From positions 100,045 to 164,044 of the forward strand of contig VFGU01000012.1 in NCBI GenBank assembly GCA_009392285.1: a stretch of DNA of 64,000 nt. The letters are read 5' to 3'. A model generated the notes under the pieces. It was not told where the DNA came from. It worked only from the letters and a program-made list of their open reading frames with translations, and did not search any database. The stretch is from SAR202 cluster bacterium. Its GTDB lineage: Bacteria; Chloroflexota; Dehalococcoidia; Lucifugimonadales; Lucifugimonadaceae. The position numbers and the translations under genes are program-made. Positions 38,095 through 46,130 of the stretch are shown piece after piece; the first letter of the stretch is position 1, and every line of letters starts with the position of its first letter.

Positions 38095-38739
38095 ATGAAT
38101 ATAAGTAATAAAACTCTATCTAGCTGGTTACTGATTTTGGGCGCTATTCTGACTTTAGTAATTTGGGTAGGATTAGAGCCAGTGATAGTTGGAGATTACA
38201 CTAGTCCACAAGAATTTTTGGGGATGATGGGCGAGGCAGGAGATGTAGGAGCATTATTGGGCTTATTAGGTGGGGTGTTTTTTCTTACTCAAATAGTAGG
38301 AACAGTAATGTTTGCACGCCAACTTGGTGAAGGAGACTCTGGAGCTGCATTCGGAAATATTGCAGCTATTCTCGGGATAGTGCTTGGTGCTGCTATTATG
38401 GGTTCAAATGACTTAGGTCTTTCAGCTCTTGCAGCTGGATCTGCAGGTGATGCGGCTAGTGCAATGGTGGGGGCTCAAGTGTCATATTACAGTGGAGCTT
38501 CTTTTGGAATGCTCTTTGGGCTTACATACCTTTGTTTAAGCTTACCTATGATTGCTCAAGCAAGTGATATGTTTCAAAAAGTATTGGGTTACTTACTAGG
38601 ATTACTAACTCTAGTAATGATTATCTCAACGTTAGCAGGTGTAGACTTAGGTACTAGCGTTATTGGGATAATAGTATGGCTTGGCTTGGTTCTTGTTTTA
38701 GTTTTAACTGGTGTCGCTAATTTAAGGTCATCAGAATAA
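38095..38739 (+). CDS. Polytopic membrane protein, tandem copy 2
   Basis: MNISNKTLSSWLLILGAILT...; same architecture and SD as copy 1. Confidence 0.75.
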   Translation: MNISNKTLSSWLLILGAILTLVIWVGLEPVIVGDYTSPQEFLGMMGEAGDVGALLGLLGGVFFLTQIVGTVMFARQLGEGDSGAAFGNIAAILGIVLGAAIMGSNDLGLSALAAGSAGDAASAMVGAQVSYYSGASFGMLFGLTYLCLSLPMIAQASDMFQKVLGYLLGLLTLVMIISTLAGVDLGTSVIGIIVWLGLVLVLVLTGVANLRSSE

Positions 38740-38764
38740 GTTTATTAAAATTAACTTAGATTTT

Positions 38765-38798
38765 AGAAGGCATTCATTAGTGAATGCCTTCTTTTTTT
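38765..38798 (+). terminator. Rho-independent terminator (copy 2)
   Basis: AGAAGGCATTCA-TTAG-TGAATGCCTTCT followed by a T-run. Confidence 0.88.
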
Positions 38799-38833
38799 GT
38801 CAAAATATCTAAATAATGAAGTACAATTAGATT

Positions 38834-39625
38834 ATGGCTAAAATAGATTTAAATTTGCAGTTTTTATTTAACGAATATGAAATTCTAGACAGATATAAGA
38901 AGTCTCATGAATTAGGTTTTAAATTTGTTGAATTGCAACATCCATATTCTTTAGATTTAAATTTATTATCATCTTTAATTACTGACTTAGATATGCTTCA
39001 GGTCCTTATTAATATTGATGTAAATAATAATGAAACAGGCAAAATGAATCTGGCTATTGACCCTAGAGGAATAGATAAATTTAAATTAAGTGTTGATAAT
39101 TCTTTAATGTACTGTGCTGAGTTGGGTGTAAAGGTAATTAACTGTACCCCTGGCCCCTCGATTGATGATTTGGAAAGGTCAGTGCAATATCAAACTCTTA
39201 TAGAAAATCTTTCATATGCCGCACCTTTGTTTAAAGAATCTGGCACCAAGTTGCTTATTGAGCCAATAAATACTTTTGATCAGCCAGGCTTTTTTATATC
39301 AAATTCTACTGATGGTGCAAAAGTTGTCTCAGATGTTTCTGATGATAATTTTGGACTCCAATACGACGTTTATCATATGCAGTTAATGGAAGGCAATATC
39401 ATGAATAATATCAAGAAGCATATAGATATTATTGGTCACTTTCAAATCGCAGATGTTCCAGGAAGACTGGAGCCAGGAAAGGGAGAAATTGGTTATTCAA
39501 ATATATTTAATTTCATTGATGATTTGGGCTATGAAGGGTTTATTGGTGCTGAATACAAGCCTGAAAAAACTACCGAGGAAGGCTTGGAATGGATAAAACA
39601 ATATGCTGGATTGGAAATTGCTTAA
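38834..39625 (+). CDS. Hydroxypyruvate isomerase-like TIM-barrel protein
   Basis: NCTPG, LLIEPINTFDQPGFFI, LQYDVYHMQLMEGN, HFQIADVPGRLEPGKGEI. Confidence 0.85.
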   Translation: MAKIDLNLQFLFNEYEILDRYKKSHELGFKFVELQHPYSLDLNLLSSLITDLDMLQVLINIDVNNNETGKMNLAIDPRGIDKFKLSVDNSLMYCAELGVKVINCTPGPSIDDLERSVQYQTLIENLSYAAPLFKESGTKLLIEPINTFDQPGFFISNSTDGAKVVSDVSDDNFGLQYDVYHMQLMEGNIMNNIKKHIDIIGHFQIADVPGRLEPGKGEIGYSNIFNFIDDLGYEGFIGAEYKPEKTTEEGLEWIKQYAGLEIA

Positions 39626-40784
39626 AAAATATTTATCCATATTAATTTTGGCAGCAATTTTATTTTCTTGCTCGGAAGATATTAAGTCTGAGCCTGAAAT
39701 ATACATTACTCCTCAACATGAGATTCCAAACTATGAAAACACAGAATGGATTAATTCTGACCCAATTTCTATTGGTGGCCAAGTGGGCGAAGGCAAGATT
39801 GTTTTGGTAGATTTTTGGACTTATACATGTGTTAATTGCATAAGAACCTTTCCTTTTATTAATGAGTGGAATAGTAAGTACAAGGATGATGGCTTAGTAA
39901 TAATTGGCGTTCACACTCCTGAGTTTGAGTTTGAGAAAAAAATCAAGAATATAAAAAAATCAGTTGAAGAAAATAATTTAGATTATCCAATAGTTCTAGA
40001 TAATGATTTTGACATTTGGAACGAGTTCAATAACAGATATTGGCCAGCAAAATATTTATTTAATTCTGAAGGCCAGGTTGTGTACGCTCATTTTGGAGAG
40101 GGTGGGTATATTGAAGCTGAAAAAGAAATCCGAAAACTTTTAGAAGAAAAAAATAAAGATCTATCAAATAAGGAATTAGGAAAGATTGAGAACCAAGAAA
40201 TAGACGAATCTGTTTTCGGTGGCTTTTATGCTGAAAATTCTGGAATGAATGATAAGAACGCAGATGGTGAGAGGCCATTTTATAGAATGACTAGAGAGTT
40301 ATATATGGGAAGTGAGAGAAATCTTTCTTACGGAGGTGTTTATTGTGGAAATATTGATTATTATGACAACATAGGAAGCCCCCATAACTATATTGATGAC
40401 TATGAATATTCTCATAATAAATTTTATTTAAGTGGAAATTGGAATAATGATTTTGAGAGTGTAATTTCTGGAAGTAATTCTCCTTCTGAAAACGAATATT
40501 TATCTTTTAAATTTAGATCTAAGAGTGTTAATGGTGTTTTCTCAAGCGACAATGAATCTAAACTTTTTGTTAAATTAGATGGAAAATTTTTGGAAGAGAA
40601 TGAAGCTGGTTTGGATATTAATTTTGATAACAAAGGAAGGAGTTATATAAATATTAACGAGCCCAAAATGTACTCCCTTCTAATTCTTCCAGAATATACC
40701 GAGAAAGTGATCACTTTACTTCCACAAGATAAAGGAATATCTGTTTTTGCTTTCACATTTGGTTCTTATGAGGAAGGATTTTAA
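39603..40784 (+). CDS. Lipoprotein with thioredoxin-like (redoxin) domain and DipZ-like C-terminal region
   Basis: ILFSCSED lipobox, LVDFWTYTCVNCIRTFPFINEW, VIGVHTPEFEFEKK. Confidence 0.8.
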   Translation: MLDWKLLKKYLSILILAAILFSCSEDIKSEPEIYITPQHEIPNYENTEWINSDPISIGGQVGEGKIVLVDFWTYTCVNCIRTFPFINEWNSKYKDDGLVIIGVHTPEFEFEKKIKNIKKSVEENNLDYPIVLDNDFDIWNEFNNRYWPAKYLFNSEGQVVYAHFGEGGYIEAEKEIRKLLEEKNKDLSNKELGKIENQEIDESVFGGFYAENSGMNDKNADGERPFYRMTRELYMGSERNLSYGGVYCGNIDYYDNIGSPHNYIDDYEYSHNKFYLSGNWNNDFESVISGSNSPSENEYLSFKFRSKSVNGVFSSDNESKLFVKLDGKFLEENEAGLDINFDNKGRSYININEPKMYSLLILPEYTEKVITLLPQDKGISVFAFTFGSYEEGF

Positions 40785-41587
40785 TGAAAATATATATATT
40801 ATTAATATCATTCGTTTCATTATTTTTATTCTCATGCTCAACCCATGAAAATGTACAGATTTTTATAGCGACAGAAGATCTTCAGTTAGGTACAAATAGG
40901 TTTTCTGTTGCTTTTGCAGATACTAATGGATTAGTAAATGAAGAGTCTCTAGAAGTTTCATTTAGCGGAGCAGGAGGGTACCCAAAATTTAAGAAAGAAC
41001 TAATATTTGTTCCCTTCCCAGACTATTACGATGCAGGATTAAATAACGGTTTATATACTGAAATAATTGAGTTTGAAAAAAGCGGAGAATGGAAAATCAG
41101 TTTGGGTGATGGAGATGCAAGTTTTTCTGTGAAAGAGATTTCTGAATCCCTAAGAGTAGGTGATAGAGCGCCGGCATCAAATAACCTAACTATTGATGAT
41201 ACATCTATCGAAAATCTTTCAACTGGGACTCCGCTAAATGATTCATTTTATAAGAACAAAGTTAGTGAACTTTTAAAAGTGAATGAGTTATTCATTGTAT
41301 CTTTCATGAGCCCAGCTTTTTGTATAGATCCTACTTGTGGACCTCAAATAGATACTCTCTATGAGTTAGGTGATAAATATAGATCTTTGCCGATAGTTCA
41401 TATTGAAACTTATTTGAATCCTGTTGAGTTGAAAAATGATTTTGATAAGAAAAAGATTAATCCAGTTATTAGAGAATGGGGCGTCGATGAAGGTCAGTGG
41501 TTATATGTAGTATCAAAATCAGGTATGATCATTGCTAAATTTCAAGGTTATGCTTCACTTGAACAGATCGAGGAATATATTAATTAG
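40784..41587 (+). CDS. Putative lipoprotein with thioredoxin-like domain (CX4C)
   Basis: LFLFSCSTH lipobox; FIVSFMSPAFCIDPTCGPQIDTLYELGDKY; overlaps the upstream stop. Confidence 0.65.
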   Translation: MKIYILLISFVSLFLFSCSTHENVQIFIATEDLQLGTNRFSVAFADTNGLVNEESLEVSFSGAGGYPKFKKELIFVPFPDYYDAGLNNGLYTEIIEFEKSGEWKISLGDGDASFSVKEISESLRVGDRAPASNNLTIDDTSIENLSTGTPLNDSFYKNKVSELLKVNELFIVSFMSPAFCIDPTCGPQIDTLYELGDKYRSLPIVHIETYLNPVELKNDFDKKKINPVIREWGVDEGQWLYVVSKSGMIIAKFQGYASLEQIEEYIN

Positions 41588-41643
41588 TTAACTTGCTATA
41601 GTAATATTTTTAACAATAGTTATAATTAGAGTTTGCAAATTAA

Positions 41644-41719
41644 GGGCGATTAGCTCAGTTGGTAGAGCATCTCGTTTACACCGAGAGGGTCGGGGGTTCG
41701 AGTCCCTCATCGCCCACCA
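41644..41719 (+). tRNA. tRNA-Val (TAC)
   Basis: Acceptor GGGCGAT/ATCGCCC, anticodon stem TCTCG/CGAGA with loop TTTACAC, encoded CCA. Confidence 0.94.
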
Positions 41720-41721
41720 CT

Positions 41722-42159
41722 CTAATTAATCCCTTTCTTCAAATCTGAAGATGAAATCCCTTCAGTGTAGGGAACATCAATAACTTTTCCTCCCCATTCT
41801 GACATAGCCGATATGGCGTTTTGTCTAGATTCTTTTTGCACCCCTTGCTTCCAATCATCTCCGTGCAGAAAGTACTCAAACTTGTATTCTTTTAGATAGG
41901 GTACAAAATCAATACTTTCAACTGGAATAATTCCAGATACTGATCTTAATTCAGATAAAACTTTTGATCTTTCTTTAAATGATGACAGTGGCTCTCCTTT
42001 ATAACTTTTCATAGCATCGTCTGTCATTAATCCTACAATTACAGATCCATATTTTTTTGCCTCATGTAGTATATTTATATGTCCATGATGTATTGGGTCT
42101 GCGCACATGGTTACAAAAGCAAATGGCCTATTATTATTTTTTAAAAATTCATTTTTCAT
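41722..42159 (-). CDS. Cytidylyltransferase-like protein of the type found fused to PEP mutases
   Basis: CADPIHHGHINILHEAKKYGSVIVGLMTDDA, FEYFLHGDDWKQGVQKESRQ, VPYTEGISSSDLK. Confidence 0.85.
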   Translation of the reverse strand: MKNEFLKNNNRPFAFVTMCADPIHHGHINILHEAKKYGSVIVGLMTDDAMKSYKGEPLSSFKERSKVLSELRSVSGIIPVESIDFVPYLKEYKFEYFLHGDDWKQGVQKESRQNAISAMSEWGGKVIDVPYTEGISSSDLKKGIN

Positions 42160-42719
42160 AATATTTTGGATTTAAAATTATTTGTAATTTCATGTGGCAA
42201 GTGGCTAACTCTTGGAATGTTATGAGTGTCTTCAGTAGACACATGAATCCTATACATAGAAAGACTATTAGTTGAAATATTTATTACATCTAAATCTTCC
42301 TCTTTAAATTCAGGAAAATCTTTAACCATTTGGTATCCTGAAGCAGTCGCTATTCCGCAAATATCTATGGACTTGGATATCGAAGGCTGGTCTCCTGTTG
42401 ATTGATAAGAATAATTATCAAGTATAATATGAGTTAGATTTTTTGGAGCATAATATCCAGTACATGCAACAGAACCTAAATTCATTAATAAACTGCCATC
42501 GCCATCGAAAATTACCACATTCTTTTTAGGGTTAGAGATTGCTACTCCAGTGGCGAAAGAATTTGCAAGCCCCATAGAACCGATCATATAAAAATTACTA
42601 TTCTTGTCTTTGCATGAAAAGATTTCTCTAGATATCATCCCTGTAGTAGAAATCACAAGATCTTCATCTTTTAATTTGTTCATTATTAATTTTATGACTT
42701 CATTCCTAGTGATCATCAA
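42156..42719 (-). CDS. Phosphonopyruvate decarboxylase, C-terminal (TPP-binding) half
   Basis: MIGSMGLANSFATGVA, VVIFDGDGSLLMNLGSV, LDNYSYQSTGDQPS. Confidence 0.88.
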   Translation of the reverse strand: MMITRNEVIKLIMNKLKDEDLVISTTGMISREIFSCKDKNSNFYMIGSMGLANSFATGVAISNPKKNVVIFDGDGSLLMNLGSVACTGYYAPKNLTHIILDNYSYQSTGDQPSISKSIDICGIATASGYQMVKDFPEFKEEDLDVINISTNSLSMYRIHVSTEDTHNIPRVSHLPHEITNNFKSKIL

Positions 42720-43231
42720 ACAATTACTCCTGATTTAAAAATTAGAGCTTTAGTATTTGGTGATTTGTCGTATGAATTTAGTTCAGAATTTAACTTTTCA
42801 CTTATCTTTTCAGGGTCTTCTTCAGAATTTTCAAATGTGCAAATAGGAATATCGAGCATTTTAAAATATTCTTCAGTTTTTTCTCCCATTATCCAATGTT
42901 CTGGAGCATCATTTGGCTTTCCTCCATATCCTCGCCATCCGATTATCAGCAACACCGGAATATTATAAAGAAGATTAAAAGATGTTAGAGGATTGATGAT
43001 GTTTCCAATCCCAGAATTCTGCATTAATACACAACAATTTTTATTTGATATAGAAATTCCTGATGCTATACCAAGTGCAGTATCTTCTCTATTTGCTCGG
43101 AAATAATTTATTTCAGAATCTCTATCAACTTTATTAAATAGTCCGCCGAAAGTTGAATCGGGCACCCCTGCTACATTATAAAATGAGTGATTTTTTAATG
43201 ATGTAATAAAGTTATCAGCACTAATACTCAA
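42716..43231 (-). CDS. Phosphonopyruvate decarboxylase, N-terminal half
   Basis: YNVAGVPDSTFGGL, REDTALGIASGISIS, VLMQNSGIGNIINPLTSF, GWRGYGGKPNDAPEHW. Confidence 0.88.
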   Translation of the reverse strand: MSISADNFITSLKNHSFYNVAGVPDSTFGGLFNKVDRDSEINYFRANREDTALGIASGISISNKNCCVLMQNSGIGNIINPLTSFNLLYNIPVLLIIGWRGYGGKPNDAPEHWIMGEKTEEYFKMLDIPICTFENSEEDPEKISEKLNSELNSYDKSPNTKALIFKSGVIV

Positions 43232-44882
43232 GGTTTAGTTCCTCTTCTGCCATTTTGAAATCGTCTTTAGTATGCAACTCAATCCATCCGCCATCAAACT
43301 CCATAGAATTTATTTTTATTCCTTCTTTTATCATGAAATTTAATATATCTATTAATAAGCCTTCTGAAGTCCCCATCTTGTTCATTTTTGAAAAAGATTC
43401 CTTTAAATCTTTTATTCCTTTTGGTGAAAAATAAGCTACACCAATAAACTCTGCTTCTGCAGATTCTAAATCAAGATTTTTTCCAAGTTTTGAAACTTCA
43501 TACAATTCTGACATTCTTAATTGACGCCTATTGTTTGGAGATTTTTTTTCAGAATATGAAACTAATTCTAATTTTTTATCAACATTATGTTTGTGATATC
43601 TATAAGAAGAATCTACAGCAATTACTATATCTTCATTACTAGAAATTAGGCTTGAAACAATTTTTTCATTAAACAATATGTCCCCATATGTTATTAGAGT
43701 ATGTTCGCTTAAATATTTATCAGCTGACATAATTGAATGAAGCAATTTCTTCTCTTCTGGAAAATTAGACTCGATAAGTTTAGCACCAGAATTTTCAATA
43801 TCTTTGAATTTATCTAAATCGTTAACAATGATAACAATATCTTCTATTCCAACTTTTCTTAAAGTTTCAATTTGATGATGTGCAAGAGGTTTTCCAGAAA
43901 TACTTACGAGTGACCTTGGCTTTTCATCATCTGACTGATTTCCTGCAGATGCAATTATTGCAGATATATTGGTTGTTTTTTCCGAATCCCTCTCGAGTAT
44001 CTTGTCATAACCAACTGCAGCAAAAAGTTCTTTAACTGTAGCGATATTCTCGTCTGATTCCAAACTTCTTCCAGATTCAGAGATTAGGTTGGCAGTATCA
44101 AGCATAGATTGAAATGATGCTCTACTCAAATGATTTGCGTGAATTATTATATCTACCCCAAGATCTATTAACTCTTTATCAGAAATTGAATTATAAGTCG
44201 TAGGAACGGCTATTAAGTATGGTCTTCTTCCAATTTTTGAACACAATTGTTCATATTTAGGAATGAACTCTATTATTTCATCAGGAGTTTTTAATTTTGA
44301 GTGAATCATGATCCCATCCACCCCAGAATCAATATACTTTTCTGCCCTAGACATAGTTTCTTTCATGCCTAAACCCGCAATTAGGCTCTCGAGTCTAGCA
44401 ATTATCAAGAAATCAGAGGTAGACTTTGTCTCCATTCCAACCGATAATTTTTTAGAGAAAATGTCAGGGTCTTCCATGCCTGCTCCAACTGTTCCACCAA
44501 AACTATTTCTTTTAGGGAATATTTTATCTTCTACAATTACCGCTGAAACGCCTTGATTCTCTAATCTTTTTACTAGAAATCTAAAATTATCTTCATCTCC
44601 GCCAGTATCTCCATCAACTATCATTGGTTTGGTGGTTACATTTAATATTTCCTCGATAGTATGAAGTCTGCTTTCATTACTAACAATTGATGCATCTGGC
44701 AATCCCTTGCTTGCGGAGTCAGTAAGACTACTTTCCCATACAAAATCAAATGCAGATTTTTCAACAACTATTCCACTAAGACCGCTATGAGCTTCTAGCC
44801 CAATTGCATTTCCTTTTTTATCTAAAATTTTTTTAAGGGAAGAAATCCTGTCTCCAGGCAACTTCTTTGATTCAAAAGTCAT
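43221..44882 (-). CDS. pepM: Phosphoenolpyruvate phosphomutase fused to a nucleotidyltransferase
   Basis: MIVDGDTGGDEDNF, PepM signature EDKIFPKRNSF (EDKx5NS); C-terminal LVSISGKPLAHHQIETLRKVGIEDIVIIV...YGDILF. Confidence 0.92.
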   Translation of the reverse strand: MTFESKKLPGDRISSLKKILDKKGNAIGLEAHSGLSGIVVEKSAFDFVWESSLTDSASKGLPDASIVSNESRLHTIEEILNVTTKPMIVDGDTGGDEDNFRFLVKRLENQGVSAVIVEDKIFPKRNSFGGTVGAGMEDPDIFSKKLSVGMETKSTSDFLIIARLESLIAGLGMKETMSRAEKYIDSGVDGIMIHSKLKTPDEIIEFIPKYEQLCSKIGRRPYLIAVPTTYNSISDKELIDLGVDIIIHANHLSRASFQSMLDTANLISESGRSLESDENIATVKELFAAVGYDKILERDSEKTTNISAIIASAGNQSDDEKPRSLVSISGKPLAHHQIETLRKVGIEDIVIIVNDLDKFKDIENSGAKLIESNFPEEKKLLHSIMSADKYLSEHTLITYGDILFNEKIVSSLISSNEDIVIAVDSSYRYHKHNVDKKLELVSYSEKKSPNNRRQLRMSELYEVSKLGKNLDLESAEAEFIGVAYFSPKGIKDLKESFSKMNKMGTSEGLLIDILNFMIKEGIKINSMEFDGGWIELHTKDDFKMAEEELNLEY

Positions 44883-44976
44883 ATAAAATAAAAACTAATA
44901 ATATTTTGGTTAAAATTCTAAGAGAAATTATACACACATTTAAACATAAAAGATAAAAATAGAAAGCCAAGTTAAC

Positions 44977-46128
44977 TTAAGAATTACTTATTCCATTTAT
45001 AGATCTTTTTATTATATTTTTTATATCTTCGATTTCAGCTTTTACTGGATTATTATTTGCTCTTGAAGTGTTAGTAGTTAAAGGCAAAATTCTGTCTAGA
45101 TTTTGCTCCAAATCTTTTTTATAAATTTGTAATTGTTTTCCAAAATTTATTCTTCCGAGTATATCTTCAATTTCATTAATTAATTCTTCTGAATCACCAT
45201 GATTTGTTGCCTGTAAAGTGTTTGTTAAGAACTTATCTTCTTCTATCGAATTAAATCTTATAGTCTCAATTAAAGTTAATCCGCACGCTAATCCATGAGG
45301 CATTCCTAACAATGCAGTTAGGGGGTATGAAATTGAATGGCATAGGGTAGTGTTGGCTTTAGATATCGACATTCCGCTTAAATAACTAGATATCAACATA
45401 GATAATTTTGAATCTTTATTTTTAGGATTATTAATAGCATTGGTTATATTATTTTTTAAGATTTGGTAGCCTAGTTTTGCAGATTTAATAGAAAATTTAT
45501 CTGCCTTTTTGCTCCATGTAGATTCCAATAATTGGCATAATGCATCAATGCTTGTTGATATTCTTATTTCATTTGGTAGTGTTAAAGACACCTCTGAATC
45601 TAAGATAATTACCCTATTTAATTTATTAGATACTATTGAATATTTTAATCCTTCTCCTTTATCCCAAATTGTCGAGAATTGAGTTGTCTCTGCGCCAGTT
45701 CCAGCTGTTGAAGGTACACAAATTATCTTAACTTTTTCATTTAATTTAGAATCGTTAGATTTTTTTAAGGCATCCATTGAAGTTTTTATGTTATTGCTTA
45801 ACATTAGAGAGAGGATTTTTGCAGTGTCTATAACACTTCCTCCTCCTAAGGCAATTAATATCATTTGATCTTTCTCTTGGTTTGCTTTCTTATATATTGG
45901 ATAAATCTCTTCTAATGATTTATCTACAGATTGGAAAGTAGGCTCTCCCCTTACTTCTAATACCTTTTCTGAATCGATATCTGATAAATATTTTTTACAA
46001 CTTTTACTAGTTATTATTACTGTTTTAGTTAAATTTTCTTGTAATTTTTTTTTATACTTGGACCATTCATTAATACCAATTCTTGCACTGGTACCATCCT
46101 TAATAAATTCGTCTATATTGACAGTCAT
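44977..46128 (-). CDS. Iron-containing alcohol dehydrogenase (candidate phosphonoacetaldehyde reductase)
   Basis: ALGGGSVIDTAKI, VPSTAGTGAETTQFSTIWD, CHSISYPLTALLGMPHGLACGL. Confidence 0.85.
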   Translation of the reverse strand: MTVNIDEFIKDGTSARIGINEWSKYKKKLQENLTKTVIITSKSCKKYLSDIDSEKVLEVRGEPTFQSVDKSLEEIYPIYKKANQEKDQMILIALGGGSVIDTAKILSLMLSNNIKTSMDALKKSNDSKLNEKVKIICVPSTAGTGAETTQFSTIWDKGEGLKYSIVSNKLNRVIILDSEVSLTLPNEIRISTSIDALCQLLESTWSKKADKFSIKSAKLGYQILKNNITNAINNPKNKDSKLSMLISSYLSGMSISKANTTLCHSISYPLTALLGMPHGLACGLTLIETIRFNSIEEDKFLTNTLQATNHGDSEELINEIEDILGRINFGKQLQIYKKDLEQNLDRILPLTTNTSRANNNPVKAEIEDIKNIIKRSINGISNS

Positions 46129-46130
46129 AT

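Larger units (their letters stand above)
37249..38859 (+). repeat. Diverged tandem segmental duplication (unit of about 825 bp)
   Basis: Shared leader (ATCGGGAGG), CDS, terminator, TCAAAATAT...AATTAGAT flank, and 38009-38034 matching the start of the next gene. Confidence 0.7.
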
